Positions 24,941-34,042 of a DNA stretch of 57,500 bases are shown in pieces. Source of the stretch: Ignavibacteria bacterium (GTDB lineage Bacteria; Bacteroidota; Ignavibacteria; Kapaibacteriales; Kapaibacteriaceae); assembly GCA_016707005.1 (NCBI GenBank), contig JADJIQ010000001.1, forward strand, positions 1-57,500, read 5' to 3'. Position 1 is the stretch's first letter, and the number at the start of each line of letters is the position of its first letter. The notes beneath the pieces were generated by a model. It saw nothing but the letters and a program-made list of their open reading frames with translations, was not told the origin of the DNA and made no database searches. Position numbers and translations under genes: made by a program.

Positions 24941-26085
24941 AGATGATCCACGGTGATATGAGCACTCGATACATAGTCTTGATCTTCCATCTCTTCGTTG
25001 GAACAACGCTTGTTGCCCAAGACAACGGACCGTGGAACAGTCCACTCATGTGGGCCGAAGAAACAGCGCCGGATGTGTTCTCCACACCTCGGATCTTTCA
25101 AGATTCTGCCGGTGTGCCAAGTGTGATCCGTAGAGGAACGTCTGATACTCTCTTGTGTGCATTTCAATGGTTTAGGGAGCCCCGTAATACTCCTACATGG
25201 GATAGGGTGGCGGTGAAGATGAGTACAGATGATGGCGTATCGTGGACGCAGCCGGTGCCGATCGTGATCGATGGGCTTCCTACCGGATATCAACGACCGT
25301 TCGATCCTACGCTCGTGAGTTTCAAGGATAGTATTCGGATCTACTTTTCGTCGAGCGTACGAATGCCAATGGGTGGACTCGACTCGCTTGTCAACACCTA
25401 CTCTGCTGTTGGGACGGATGGTATTCACTACCGCTTTGAGCCGGGTGCTCGCTTCGACAATGAAACACGTCCGGTGATCGACCCCGCCGTGATGTTCTCA
25501 AATAACACATGGCTGCTTACAGCTCCCATCGGCGCTCCGCAAGATGGTGCGTATCAGGCTTCGAGTTTGGATGGCCTGAACTTCACTCGCATGCAGGACA
25601 TCCCTTCAGACAATCAACACAACTGGACCGGCAACATGATGATCGATGAGGAGGGGACACTCAAGTTCTACGGGAGTGGTCCGATGTTGTGGAGAGCCCC
25701 CTACATCGGCTTTGGCTCGTGGGGCCAGTATCTCTCGCTTGGTATTCGCGGCGGCGATCCGTCGGCCATTGCACGAAGATCATCAGGCAAGGGGCGATGG
25801 ATGGTGTTTGTGGGGCCGAGGTACACAACGTCGACTGATTATGACGGTTATGACAATTATGACAGATATGACGGAGTGACGGTGTTTCCGAATCCGGTGT
25901 TGGAGAGATGTAGACTGGCCGACAAATATTTGGGTGAAAACAGAGTGATGCTCACTGATGCGATCGGTTCAACAGTTACCTGCAACGTGTTCTCCGGCGA
26001 AGTAGATATGCGCGACGTAGCGCGAGGGTCATGGGTGCTTCGCACAATGCGCGGCGAGTACATCGGCCAGATCGTGCGTTTATAG
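24937..26085 (+). CDS. Secreted sialidase/glycosidase-like beta-propeller with T9SS sorting domain
   Basis: Encodes 382 residues (375 if started at the later ATG, 24958, which opens the signal peptide MSTRYIVLIFHLFVGTTLVA). The body resembles five-bladed glycosidase or sialidase propellers, with an Asp-box-like VKMSTDDGVSW and repeated dates-and-prices type blades (SFKDSIRIYFSSS, DPAVMFSNNTWLL). The last 70 residues are a T9SS sorting domain (VTVFPNPVLERCRL, ..GSWVLRTMRGEYIGQIV). A short Tyr/Asp-rich linker (TDYDGYDNYDRYDG) between the two is encoded by a 9-bp DNA repeat. The first ATG overlaps the vapB stop. Substrate and activity are unproven. Confidence 0.65.
   Translation: MKMIHGDMSTRYIVLIFHLFVGTTLVAQDNGPWNSPLMWAEETAPDVFSTPRIFQDSAGVPSVIRRGTSDTLLCAFQWFREPRNTPTWDRVAVKMSTDDGVSWTQPVPIVIDGLPTGYQRPFDPTLVSFKDSIRIYFSSSVRMPMGGLDSLVNTYSAVGTDGIHYRFEPGARFDNETRPVIDPAVMFSNNTWLLTAPIGAPQDGAYQASSLDGLNFTRMQDIPSDNQHNWTGNMMIDEEGTLKFYGSGPMLWRAPYIGFGSWGQYLSLGIRGGDPSAIARRSSGKGRWMVFVGPRYTTSTDYDGYDNYDRYDGVTVFPNPVLERCRLADKYLGENRVMLTDAIGSTVTCNVFSGEVDMRDVARGSWVLRTMRGEYIGQIVRL
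25837..25880 (+). repeat. In-frame 9-bp tandem array (nnTATGACn) in the sialidase-like gene
   Basis: GATTATGAC GGTTATGAC AATTATGAC AGATATGAC keeps the frame and gives the Y-D repeats of the linker. The unit matches the array at 35737-35820. Confidence 0.8.
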
Positions 26086-26087
26086 GT

Positions 26088-26342
26088 ATGCCGATCGTAT
26101 CACGAAGTACACGGTACGCAGCAGGAGTTGCTGTCCTCGTTTTGTTCCAGCTCGCTCCTCTTACAATTCCATTCGTATGGATGACGGATATGTCCGTCGC
26201 GGTCAAGAGCGTGCTCTCTGCTCTCCTCGCTCTTGGAATACCGGAGATCGGCGTTCTGCTGGCCATAGCCCTCCTTGGTAGACGAGAAGTCCGGCGAATA
26301 TGGAGACGCACGAAGCGATGCCTGAAGCAGCTCGTGACGTAA
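26088..26342 (+). CDS. Small two-helix membrane protein (transporter-suffix-like)
   Basis: Encodes 84 residues: two hydrophobic helices (AAGVAVLVLFQLAPLTIPFV and ALLALGIPEIGVLLAIALLG) followed by a strongly basic tail (RREVRRIWRRTKRCLKQ). The pattern (Glu inside helix 2, G-R/K-R/E after it) resembles proteins annotated as transporter suffix domain. The start at 26088 is two bases after the preceding stop. Function is unknown and the family call is tentative. Confidence 0.5.
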   Translation: MPIVSRSTRYAAGVAVLVLFQLAPLTIPFVWMTDMSVAVKSVLSALLALGIPEIGVLLAIALLGRREVRRIWRRTKRCLKQLVT

Positions 26343-26357
26343 TGACAGAATGACGGA
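26334..26357. repeat. Short TGACnnAA/ATGAC array at gene end
   Basis: GTGACGTA ATGACAGA ATGACGG overlaps the stop codon. It is the same ATGAC theme as the arrays at 16933, 20623, 25837 and 35737. Confidence 0.55.
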
Positions 26358-26427
26358 AGGGCGAGATATTGACTATGTTACGCATATAGATCTCGTTTCC
26401 TTTTTGCAAAGAACGATCATTGTCGTC

Positions 26428-26434
26428 GTAAAGG
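26428..26434 (+). promoter_or_regulatory. Strong Shine-Dalgarno site AAAGGAG
   Basis: AAAGGAG lies seven bases before the ATG at 26442. Clear Shine-Dalgarno sites are rare in this window, so this one fixes the start. Confidence 0.6.
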
Positions 26435-26441
26435 AGCATCC

Positions 26442-27035
26442 ATGAAAACAGCCCCTTCGCCCCTTCGCCCCTTCGCCTTTCTTCTGCTTCTGCTCCTGCT
26501 TTTGAGCCCACCTCTTTCAGCACAGATATCTATCAGCGACGGGACGAGTACTGACAAGCCAAATCTCGATGCAGCGTTTGAGGTGTCATCAAGTACGCAG
26601 GGTATACTGCTGCCACGATTGAAGCTTATTTCAACGGATAGCCCAAAGCCCCTTCGCAGTTTCTCTGCAGGGATGATCGTGTATAATCTTTCGACCACAG
26701 ATGGCGAAACAGGCGTAACTCCGGGATTGTACTTCTGCGATGGAGAACGGTGGGTGCCGGCTGGTGGCGGCAAGGTAGTGGTGCAGGACGTTCAAGAGAA
26801 GAAGGCACAACTACGCGGCATCTATCGTCCACCAATGGAATGTCGAACGTTCGACATCCATGTTGATGAAGCGATTCCTGAAAACGCTGTTGTTATGCTC
26901 ACACTAGAGCATGCAGGGGAAACGCCTACCTGCCTGGCCATCCGAGAGATCGATCGTGAGCGGGGTATTGTTTCAGTGAACAGCAGTCAGCTCCTGCCCA
27001 CATTTGCGCGCATTCATTGGATGGTGGTTGAATAG
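26442..27035 (+). CDS. Secreted protein with the ALDVSSxxxGxLLPR-type N-terminus
   Basis: Encodes 197 residues with a signal peptide (FAFLLLLLLLLSPPLSAQ). The mature N-terminus carries the Bacteroidota phrase LDAAFEVSSSTQGILLPRL, followed by AGMIVYNLSTTDG and LYFCDGERWVPAGG. That block is usually found at the start of tail-fibre-like surface proteins. The C-terminal 85 residues are unlike any family I recognise. No T9SS domain is evident. A fixed start comes from the AAAGGAG site. Its relation to the repeat proteins at the window start is thematic only. Confidence 0.6.
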   Translation: MKTAPSPLRPFAFLLLLLLLLSPPLSAQISISDGTSTDKPNLDAAFEVSSSTQGILLPRLKLISTDSPKPLRSFSAGMIVYNLSTTDGETGVTPGLYFCDGERWVPAGGGKVVVQDVQEKKAQLRGIYRPPMECRTFDIHVDEAIPENAVVMLTLEHAGETPTCLAIREIDRERGIVSVNSSQLLPTFARIHWMVVE

Positions 27036-27037
27036 CG

Positions 27038-29860
27038 CTATTGTTTCGCAAACGCCTTTAGATCGTAGCTGAAGGTCAGCATGGCGTATTGCGTGAGTGC
27101 GTTCGTGCGTGTGTCCTCGATGGAGATGTCGTTCACACTGCGGTTGATAGCGTCGTTCTGACGCAGGATGTCAAAGATGGTGAGACGGATCTCAGCGGCA
27201 CGATTCTCTAAGAAGCGATATCCGATGCCGGCATTCCATACCGTGTAGATGCGATCAAAGGATGTGCCGAGTCCTTCGTACAGCGTGTTGTTTACATCCG
27301 TGCTGCAGGCGATAGCTCCGATATTCCAGATCACGCGCAATGAAGCAACGTGGTTGAAGTAGTTATCGTCGGCCGTGCGTTGCAAAGTGTTGGCTACCCA
27401 CGTATACATGCCATTGTACGAAACAGAAACATCCAGGTCTTCGGAGTTCGCAGAGCCAAGGAAGAACCCGAGTGAGCCGGTTGTAGAGTTGGCGTAGTTG
27501 GTCTCTGTGTTGATACGTCCGGGGGTGCGCGTATAGTTCACGCCGGAGGTGAGATTGAGATTCGCACCGAAGACAGGGAATCCGTAGGTGAAGAAGCCCC
27601 GTGCACTCCACATACCCTCGAGGTTGACGTTGGTTGTGATCTGTGTGCCCGGACCAACAACGACGTTATTGCCGATCACGGAATCGTTTTGTGTGATCAC
27701 GTTGGCTGTACCGATGTAATTGGCAGTGTAGTTCAGATTCAATACGCCGAACATCGTCTTACCGGCCATCCAGTTCGAATTCATCACTCGTGCGTTGAAG
27801 CTGTGAGAATACTCCTGCGCGAGATTGGGATTGCCGATCCGCAACTGCACAGGATTGGAGTTGTCTACCACATTCTGAAGTTGCGTGATGGAGGGGGCTG
27901 ATGTACTTGTGCGGTAGAACATCCGAAGATTGCTCTGCTGCGAGAACTTGTGCTGGATCATCAACGTTGGCAAGACGTTGGTAAAGGTGCGCGAGACGTC
28001 GCCTTGTTGAGGGAACTGCTGTATACCCTCGAGCACGGCGTATTGATAGTTACCACCGGCTGTGATGATGGTGTTCTCCATGCGCAGTCGATACAATGCG
28101 CCGGCCCTGTGCGTTTGATAAGTGTTCTCGTATGTATTGCTCAGGATCGTATCGAGCTGTGTGAACTCTCCTGAAGAAGGGTCGAGACTGTTCGTGGTTT
28201 TGGTTGACGTGTTGCGAGTGTAGTTGGGCTCGTAGGAGATCTGCAACATGTCTGTCTCGCCAATGGGCTCGGTCCAAGCCAGTTGACCACCCAAGGTGAG
28301 TCCGGTTGACCCGCCATCTGAACGTTGATCAAGGGTATAGACGGTATCGAGGTCCGTATAGAATGCATTCTGCGATGTTAATGCAGAAGAGTTTGTGCGG
28401 TTCGATCCGTCGATGTTGAACGTGGCAGCAAGAGAGCGACCGCGGACCGGGAAGAGGTGACGGTAGGTGGTGCTCACCGAGGCTGTGTACCCGGCGTTCG
28501 TACCGCTATTGTCTGTGTTCGTAGCATTGAGCGTGTCGGCATCGGTACTGGTGAGCCCCTTAACAATGCTGTTCGTATTGGAGTTTTGGTAGACCACTCG
28601 CGGGGAGATGATCAGAGCGTTTGCGGAGTCGAGCGTTGACTCGATCCGAGCATTGAAGCGATGATTACGCGACAACGTGTTGGCCGTATTGAGTTCGCTA
28701 TATGCCTGATCGGCGATAGACGGCGTGATGTACGTTCGGTCGAGTGTGGTCTCGCGATCGTTGTCGGCGTAATTGAAGAAGTAACTCGAGGAAACATTGG
28801 TTGTGCCGAACAGATCGCTGTAATTCAAGCCAAGGGAGTTTGTTGTGCTGATGCCACCTTGTTGTCCGGTAAAGAAGTTGGAGAAGCTTGATCCACCTCC
28901 ACCACCGCCTCCACCCGTCATACGCATCATGGAACCGCCGGCTCCCGATCCGGCGAACCGACCCATCATGCGCCCCATCGGCGAGCCGCCCATACCGCTT
29001 GCACCAAGAATGTCTTGGAAGGCAAAGTTCTGTTGGTTGATATTGTTGGAGAGGCCAAGGATGGTTAGGCGCTGGGATTCTCGGAAGTCGTTTACCGTGA
29101 GACCTGCTGAGTATCGTTGGTCGGTACCATAGCCGCCGTACGTGCGACCGAATGCTCCGTTGCGCTTGTCCTTCTTTGTGACCACGTTCATGGTCTTCTG
29201 CGTGTTGCCGTCGTCGAACCCCGAGAACATCGAAAGATCACTACCACGATCATAGACCTGCACGCGATCTACCATGTCTGCAGGGAGATTCTTCAGCGTA
29301 GCCGAGGCATCATCACCAAAAAACTCACGTCCGTCTACCGTTACCTTGCGGAGTTCTTCGCCCTGTGCCTTGATCGTGCCGTTCTCCACGGTGATGCCGG
29401 GCATCTTCTTAACGAGATCTTCAGCCGAAGCATTGGCATTGGTCTTAAAAGCCGATGCATTGTAGTCGATGGTATCGCCGCGAACTTCAGCTCGAATTGC
29501 CATGCCTTCTACCTGTACTTCGCGATTGTTCACCGTATCGCGCTTCAGACGATAGGTGCCTAGGGTTGACGTGTTGGAGCGGATAAAGGTCGTTGACTCT
29601 TGTTTTCGATATCCAACGTAGGTGATGGAGATCTTGTACGCCCCAAGCGGAACGTCCTTCACCTTAAAGGCTCCTTCGCGATCGGCAAAAGCCCCCTTCA
29701 CGATGGATGTGTCCTTTACGGAGATAAGTCGGACCGTGGCACCAACAAGGGGCGAATCATCATCGGTATCTACCACTTTGCCGCGAACATCTGTAAGTTC
29801 TTGTGCGGAAAGGAGGTTAGCTGAGATGAGGAGGGCGATTGCGAGGAGGAGGGATCTCAT
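27038..29860 (-). CDS. Outer-membrane beta-barrel receptor with carboxypeptidase-regulatory domain
   Basis: Encodes 940 residues. Signal peptide MRSLLLAIALLISANLLSAQ, then a CarboxypepD_reg-like domain (VRGKVVDTDDDSPLVGATVR.., GAYKISITYVGYR), a plug-like region (DLVKKMPGITVENG, VTVDGREFFGDDASATLKNL, VQVYDRGSDLSMFSGFDDG) and a long barrel of the OMP_b-brl family ending AMLTFSYDLKAFAKQ. This matches TonB-dependent-receptor relatives of Bacteroidota. A Gly/Met-rich loop (GMGGSPMGRMMGRFAG.. and a run of eight Gly) at about residues 285-320 is unusual. No TonB box is certain. The ligand is unknown. The gene faces away from marR. Confidence 0.85.
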   Translation of the reverse strand: MRSLLLAIALLISANLLSAQELTDVRGKVVDTDDDSPLVGATVRLISVKDTSIVKGAFADREGAFKVKDVPLGAYKISITYVGYRKQESTTFIRSNTSTLGTYRLKRDTVNNREVQVEGMAIRAEVRGDTIDYNASAFKTNANASAEDLVKKMPGITVENGTIKAQGEELRKVTVDGREFFGDDASATLKNLPADMVDRVQVYDRGSDLSMFSGFDDGNTQKTMNVVTKKDKRNGAFGRTYGGYGTDQRYSAGLTVNDFRESQRLTILGLSNNINQQNFAFQDILGASGMGGSPMGRMMGRFAGSGAGGSMMRMTGGGGGGGGSSFSNFFTGQQGGISTTNSLGLNYSDLFGTTNVSSSYFFNYADNDRETTLDRTYITPSIADQAYSELNTANTLSRNHRFNARIESTLDSANALIISPRVVYQNSNTNSIVKGLTSTDADTLNATNTDNSGTNAGYTASVSTTYRHLFPVRGRSLAATFNIDGSNRTNSSALTSQNAFYTDLDTVYTLDQRSDGGSTGLTLGGQLAWTEPIGETDMLQISYEPNYTRNTSTKTTNSLDPSSGEFTQLDTILSNTYENTYQTHRAGALYRLRMENTIITAGGNYQYAVLEGIQQFPQQGDVSRTFTNVLPTLMIQHKFSQQSNLRMFYRTSTSAPSITQLQNVVDNSNPVQLRIGNPNLAQEYSHSFNARVMNSNWMAGKTMFGVLNLNYTANYIGTANVITQNDSVIGNNVVVGPGTQITTNVNLEGMWSARGFFTYGFPVFGANLNLTSGVNYTRTPGRINTETNYANSTTGSLGFFLGSANSEDLDVSVSYNGMYTWVANTLQRTADDNYFNHVASLRVIWNIGAIACSTDVNNTLYEGLGTSFDRIYTVWNAGIGYRFLENRAAEIRLTIFDILRQNDAINRSVNDISIEDTRTNALTQYAMLTFSYDLKAFAKQ

Positions 29861-29928
29861 AGAACGACGTAGAACGATTGAACCTCGGAAAAGGTTTAGT
29901 CAACCGCATTCACCATGCCGAAAACCCA

Positions 29929-29936
29929 TAGGTTTG
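29929..29936 (+). promoter_or_regulatory. Bacteroidota-type -7 element (TAGGTTTG) before marR
   Basis: TAnnTTTG ends six bases before the marR-like ATG, which implies a near-leaderless message. No clear -33 box was found. Confidence 0.4.
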
Positions 29937-29942
29937 TAGACT

Positions 29943-30395
29943 ATGGCGAAACACTCAGACAACGACGTACCCAAGTTCTTCCGAGGTCCGGGCGTAATGC
30001 TCCTCTTGGCCTCGTCACGCTGGCGTCTGGCAGCAGACGCGGTGTTCGAGGATTGTAAGGTCTCTGCGATCCAGACAATGATCCTTGTCTCTACGCAGGC
30101 CTTGCATAACGAAGACGGTCCGGCCAATCAGGTGGACATCGCGCGGTTTGCAGGATTGGACGTGATGACCATGTCCAAGAATGTCCGCATCCTAGAAAGC
30201 AATGGCCTGGTCAAACGCACCACCAATCCTCGTGATTCACGAGCACGTACGGTTGAGCTTACAAAGGAAGGCGCAGCCAGATTGAAGAAGTTGGAGAAGG
30301 GGCTGGACAGAGCCGACGAGAAAGCATTCGACGAACTCGGCGGTATTCAAAAGATGCGAAGAACGTTGGCAGCGTATCTGGAGTCAGCTCGATGA
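29943..30395 (+). CDS. MarR-family transcriptional regulator
   Basis: Encodes 150 residues with a winged-helix MarR fold: NQVDIARFAGLDVMTMSKNV (HTH) followed by RILESNGLVKRTTNPRDSRA and RTVELTKEGAARLKKLEKGL (wing with the DxRxR motif). It overlaps nadE by ATGA, so both are one operon. MarR proteins act as dimeric repressors sensing small molecules; regulation of NAD synthesis or of itself is a guess from position. Confidence 0.88.
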   Translation: MAKHSDNDVPKFFRGPGVMLLLASSRWRLAADAVFEDCKVSAIQTMILVSTQALHNEDGPANQVDIARFAGLDVMTMSKNVRILESNGLVKRTTNPRDSRARTVELTKEGAARLKKLEKGLDRADEKAFDELGGIQKMRRTLAAYLESAR

Positions 30396-32365
30396 ATCCT
30401 TCCCTGATCACATCACTCGGCTACCTCCGCGTTGCAGCCTTTGCACCACGGGTCTCCGTAGCCGGTGTGGATGAGAACGTTGCAGAGATCCTTGCTGTTG
30501 CAGAACGTGCAACGGCAGACGGCGTAGAGGTTGCGGTCTTCCCCGAGCTCTGCATCACGGGCTATACGTGCGGTGACCTATTCCGTCAACCAACGTTGTT
30601 GGACGGAGCCCGTGCCGGACTCGACAAGATCCGACGCTGGAGTGCTGGTGTCCCGATGGTTCTCGTTGTAGGCCTGCCGATCGTGAATTCGGGCAGACTC
30701 TATAACGTAGCGGCCGTTGTTCAAGACGGACATGTCCTTGCCTGTATCCCAAAGACATTTCTTCCGAATACACAAGAGTTCTACGACCTGCGATGGTTCT
30801 CCAGCGGTCGTGATGCCGTTGACGAGACCATTCTCCTTGGTGATGCCGAAGTGCCGTTCGGCACAGACATTCTCATCACCGACGCTCAGAATCCATCCAT
30901 CACGATCGGCATAGAACTCTGCGAAGATCTGTGGTCCATAGAGCCCCCTTCAGGAAAGATGGCCCGCGATGGAGCTACCCTTATTCTGAACCTCTCTGCC
31001 AGCAATGATCTCGTTGGCAAACCGCAGTATCGATCCGACCTCGTGCGAATGCAATCTGCACGAACGTATTCTGCCTATGTCTATGCATCGGCCGGACCTA
31101 CGGAGAGCACCACCGATATGGTCTTTGGCGGACACTGCCTCATCGCCGAATGCGGAGATGTAGTTGTTGAGGGAGAACGCCTTGTTTTGGAAGGGGCTTC
31201 TGTTGTTGCCGATGTCGATCTAGACCGTTGCGTACGAGAACGCCTCAACGGTACTTCGTGGTCGCAAGAATTGAGTGAAAGTATCTATCGTGTAGTGGAG
31301 ACAGCGGTTCGCAGAACGATCAAGACGGACGTGCGAAGACGCATTGACCCAACACCATTTGTCCCGGCTGACCGCGGAGACCGTGCCGAGCGGTGCGGAG
31401 AGATCCTCGCCTTGCAAGCTACGGCCCTTGCTATTCGGCTTCAGCGGTCCCATGCAAAGGCAATGGTTCTTGGGATCTCGGGTGGACTTGATTCAACCTT
31501 GGCGTTGATCGTCTGCTCACTCGCCTGTAAAAAACTTGGCTGGGACAACGAGAACATCGTGGCCATCTCAATGCCCGGGTTGGGCACTACGGAACGAACT
31601 CGATCGAATGCACAGGAGCTTGGCCTTACGTTCGGGGCATCGTTCTTCAACATCCCGATCACGGATGCCGTCAATGCACACTTCTCTGATATCTCCCACG
31701 ATCCCGAGAATACCAACGTTGTCTTTGAGAATGCCCAAGCGAGAGAACGCACGCAGATCCTCATGGACATGGCCAATACGGTAGGTGGCATTGTTGTTGG
31801 TACGGGGGATCTCTCGGAGATCGCCCTGGGGTGGAGCACGTACAATGCCGACCATATGTCGATGTACAATCCCAACGCCGGTATTCCCAAGACACTTGTT
31901 CAGCACCTGATCTCGTGGTATGCCGATGTCTCTGCGGAGGACGTGGCAAATGTGCTTCGAGATGTACTGGATACGCCGATCTCCCCGGAGCTCCTCCCAA
32001 CCGGAACCAATGGAGAGATCACCCAGCGAACGGAAGATGTTATAGGTCCGTATGAGGTGCACGACTTCTTCCTGCATCGGTTCATTCGCCTCCACGAACC
32101 GGTGAGAAATATCGCCATCCTTGCCTGTATGGCCTACGGTGAGAAATACCGGGCAGGCCAGATCCTGGGGTGGCTTGAGGTGTTCCTCAAGCGATTTATG
32201 GCCAATCAATTCAAGCGGTCATGTATGCCGGATGGCGTCAAAGTAGGCTCTGTAGCCCTTTCTCCAAGGGCGGATTGGCGCATGCCCAGCGACGCCAGTG
32301 CAGCACTCTGGATGGCTGAACTCCGTATCATTACGGAAGAGCTGAACGTAGATATGCTGAAGTAG
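30392..32365 (+). CDS. nadE: NAD+ synthase, glutamine-dependent
   Basis: Encodes 657 residues, the two-domain type. The N-terminal nitrilase-like glutaminase has its Glu-Lys-Cys triad visible (FPELCITGYT near 50, PKTFLPN near 118, GIELCEDLW with Cys near 176). The C-terminal synthetase has the P-loop LGISGGLDSTLAL near 360 and GTGDLSEIALGW. The enzyme makes NAD+ from nicotinate adenine dinucleotide, ATP and ammonia released from glutamine, in the cytosol. The gene is coupled to the MarR regulator. Confidence 0.95.
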   Translation: MNPSLITSLGYLRVAAFAPRVSVAGVDENVAEILAVAERATADGVEVAVFPELCITGYTCGDLFRQPTLLDGARAGLDKIRRWSAGVPMVLVVGLPIVNSGRLYNVAAVVQDGHVLACIPKTFLPNTQEFYDLRWFSSGRDAVDETILLGDAEVPFGTDILITDAQNPSITIGIELCEDLWSIEPPSGKMARDGATLILNLSASNDLVGKPQYRSDLVRMQSARTYSAYVYASAGPTESTTDMVFGGHCLIAECGDVVVEGERLVLEGASVVADVDLDRCVRERLNGTSWSQELSESIYRVVETAVRRTIKTDVRRRIDPTPFVPADRGDRAERCGEILALQATALAIRLQRSHAKAMVLGISGGLDSTLALIVCSLACKKLGWDNENIVAISMPGLGTTERTRSNAQELGLTFGASFFNIPITDAVNAHFSDISHDPENTNVVFENAQARERTQILMDMANTVGGIVVGTGDLSEIALGWSTYNADHMSMYNPNAGIPKTLVQHLISWYADVSAEDVANVLRDVLDTPISPELLPTGTNGEITQRTEDVIGPYEVHDFFLHRFIRLHEPVRNIAILACMAYGEKYRAGQILGWLEVFLKRFMANQFKRSCMPDGVKVGSVALSPRADWRMPSDASAALWMAELRIITEELNVDMLK

Positions 32366-32377
32366 TATATCTGTTCG

Positions 32378-32385
32378 TACTTTTG
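32378..32385 (+). promoter_or_regulatory. Bacteroidota-type -7 element (TACTTTTG)
   Basis: TAnnTTTG lies 52 bases before the response-regulator start. A small hairpin (GGTCC/GGACC) follows in the leader. Confidence 0.4.
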
Positions 32386-32437
32386 CGGACGGTCCTTAGG
32401 GACCACGAGGTGGCACCACACGAAAGCATGAACGCCA

Positions 32438-33094
32438 ATGCCGATCAAAGTCATCATTGCAGACGATCACGAGATCTCGCGGATCGGAATCCGCAGGCTG
32501 TTATCAATCGCTCCTGATATCGATATCATTGGTGAAGCCGTAGACGGTGCACATGCCTTAGAAATCTCACGGTTAAAGAAGCCGGATGTGGTTCTTTTGG
32601 ATGTTCTCATGCCGAACGTCTCCGGGATCGAAGCGGCCCAGCGCATCAAGGCGGAGATGAAAGAGATCAGCGTGATCATGCTCAGCGCTGCGGAGGACGA
32701 AAAGTCCATCGAACGTGCGATGTATGCCGGCGCTGATGGCTACCTCTCCAAAGAGGTCACCTCAGAAGAACTCGTTGCAGCCATTCGTACTGTGATCCTC
32801 GGCGAACGTGTCTTCAGCAGATCCATCCTCAACCTTCTCGAAGGCAAGGTACAGGATCAGAAGACAAATGAGCCCCCTGTGACTCTCACCAAGCGTGAAG
32901 AAGAGATCGTTACGCTTGTGGCAAAGGGGCTTACGAGTCAAGACATCGCAAAGAAGCTCTTCATCAGTCCGCGGACAGTGGAAACACATCGCGCTCGTAT
33001 CATGGACAAGCTCGGCGTGAACAACGCTGCCGGCTTGGTACGTTTTGCCTTGCTGCATGCCACGTATTTCAACGTGGGCAACAACGGCGAATGA
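32438..33094 (+). CDS. NarL/FixJ-type response regulator
   Basis: Encodes 218 residues. The receiver domain has the acidic pair (IIADDHEISR), the phospho-acceptor Asp near 54 (PDVVLLDVLMPNVSG), Ser (VIMLSAAED) and Lys (YLSKEV). The C-terminal LuxR-type HTH is LTKREEEIVTLVAKGLTSQD followed by IAKKLFISPRTVETHRARIM. It is a phosphorylation-activated DNA-binding regulator. No sensor kinase is encoded nearby, so the partner is elsewhere. Confidence 0.93.
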   Translation: MPIKVIIADDHEISRIGIRRLLSIAPDIDIIGEAVDGAHALEISRLKKPDVVLLDVLMPNVSGIEAAQRIKAEMKEISVIMLSAAEDEKSIERAMYAGADGYLSKEVTSEELVAAIRTVILGERVFSRSILNLLEGKVQDQKTNEPPVTLTKREEEIVTLVAKGLTSQDIAKKLFISPRTVETHRARIMDKLGVNNAAGLVRFALLHATYFNVGNNGE

Positions 33095-33098
33095 TGTA

Positions 33099-33119
33099 CG
33101 TCGGTCGAATCCACCGACG
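33099..33119. terminator. Hairpin between the response regulator and the DUF58 gene
   Basis: CGTCGGT (33099-33105) and ACCGACG (33113-33119) form a perfect 7-bp stem ending two bases before the next ATG. Without a T run it may instead affect translation of the DUF58 gene. Confidence 0.4.
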
Positions 33120-33121
33120 CT

Positions 33122-34021
33122 ATGAGCAAACCCCAAACCTATCTCACGCCTGAGACCGTTGCCAAACTCGGCAGCATGGAGATCCGCGCCCGCCTCGTGG
33201 TGGAAGGGTTCATCACGGGTCTACACCGCTCACCGTTCCATGGTTTTAGTGCGGAGTTCGCAGAGCACCGTCAGTACCGACATGGTGATGAACTCAAACG
33301 TATCGACTGGAAGATCTACGGTCGCAGCGATCGTTTCTACGTAAAACAATACGAGGACGAGACCAACCTCCGCGCCATGATCTGCGTGGACATGAGTGCC
33401 TCGATGAACTACGCGTCTCCGGGCAACATCACCAAATTCGAATACGCTACGTATCTCGCAGCAGCACTCTCGTACCTTGTTTTGCAGCAACGCGATGCTG
33501 CTGGTCTTGCCCTGTACAACACAGACGTGCAGACATTCTTGCCGTCACGCTCGAAGATGTCGTATGTGCAAGAGCTCATCAGGGCATTGGATACTGCCAC
33601 ACCTGCATCTACTACGGGGACAGCAGTTGCGTTGCACCATATAGCAGAGCGACTCTCTCGTAGGGGGCTTGTTGTGATCATCAGCGATCTCTTCGATGAT
33701 CCGCAGACAGTCCTCCAGGCGTTCCGACATTTCCGTCACGACCAACATGATGTGCTCGTGATGCACGTGATGGACCCACGTGAAGTAGACTTCAACCTCG
33801 GTGCTCCGGCCGTGTTCCGAGACATGGAGTCCGGCACAGAGATCACCACACAACCCAATCAGATCAGACACAGCTACCACGCTGCCGTTGAAGAATTCTG
33901 TCAGACACTCAAACGTGGGTGTCACATGCAGAACATCGACTACATGCGCGTGACCACAGACATGCCGTTCGATGTGGCCCTGCGTGAGTATCTGGTGAAG
34001 AGACATTCCATCAAGGGCTAA
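33122..34021 (+). CDS. DUF58 / von Willebrand-like domain protein
   Basis: Encodes 299 residues. It has the DUF58 signature HRSPFHGFSAEFAEHRQYRH followed by GDELKRIDWKIYGRSDRFYV, and a vWA-like domain with the MIDAS sequence ICVDMSASMN (DxSxS) and GLVVIISDLFDD. DUF58 proteins often accompany MoxR ATPases; none is present in this window. The role is probably chaperone-like or in stress/envelope processes, and is not established. It is read in the same direction as the response regulator and dapA. Confidence 0.88.
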   Translation: MSKPQTYLTPETVAKLGSMEIRARLVVEGFITGLHRSPFHGFSAEFAEHRQYRHGDELKRIDWKIYGRSDRFYVKQYEDETNLRAMICVDMSASMNYASPGNITKFEYATYLAAALSYLVLQQRDAAGLALYNTDVQTFLPSRSKMSYVQELIRALDTATPASTTGTAVALHHIAERLSRRGLVVIISDLFDDPQTVLQAFRHFRHDQHDVLVMHVMDPREVDFNLGAPAVFRDMESGTEITTQPNQIRHSYHAAVEEFCQTLKRGCHMQNIDYMRVTTDMPFDVALREYLVKRHSIKG

Positions 34022-34042
34022 TTCCTGCAGGACGCTACACAC

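Noticed and set aside
31568..32209. 213-residue ORF antisense to nadE
   Set aside because: It is fully overlapped by a gene with unmistakable catalytic motifs and its translation shows no recognisable domain.
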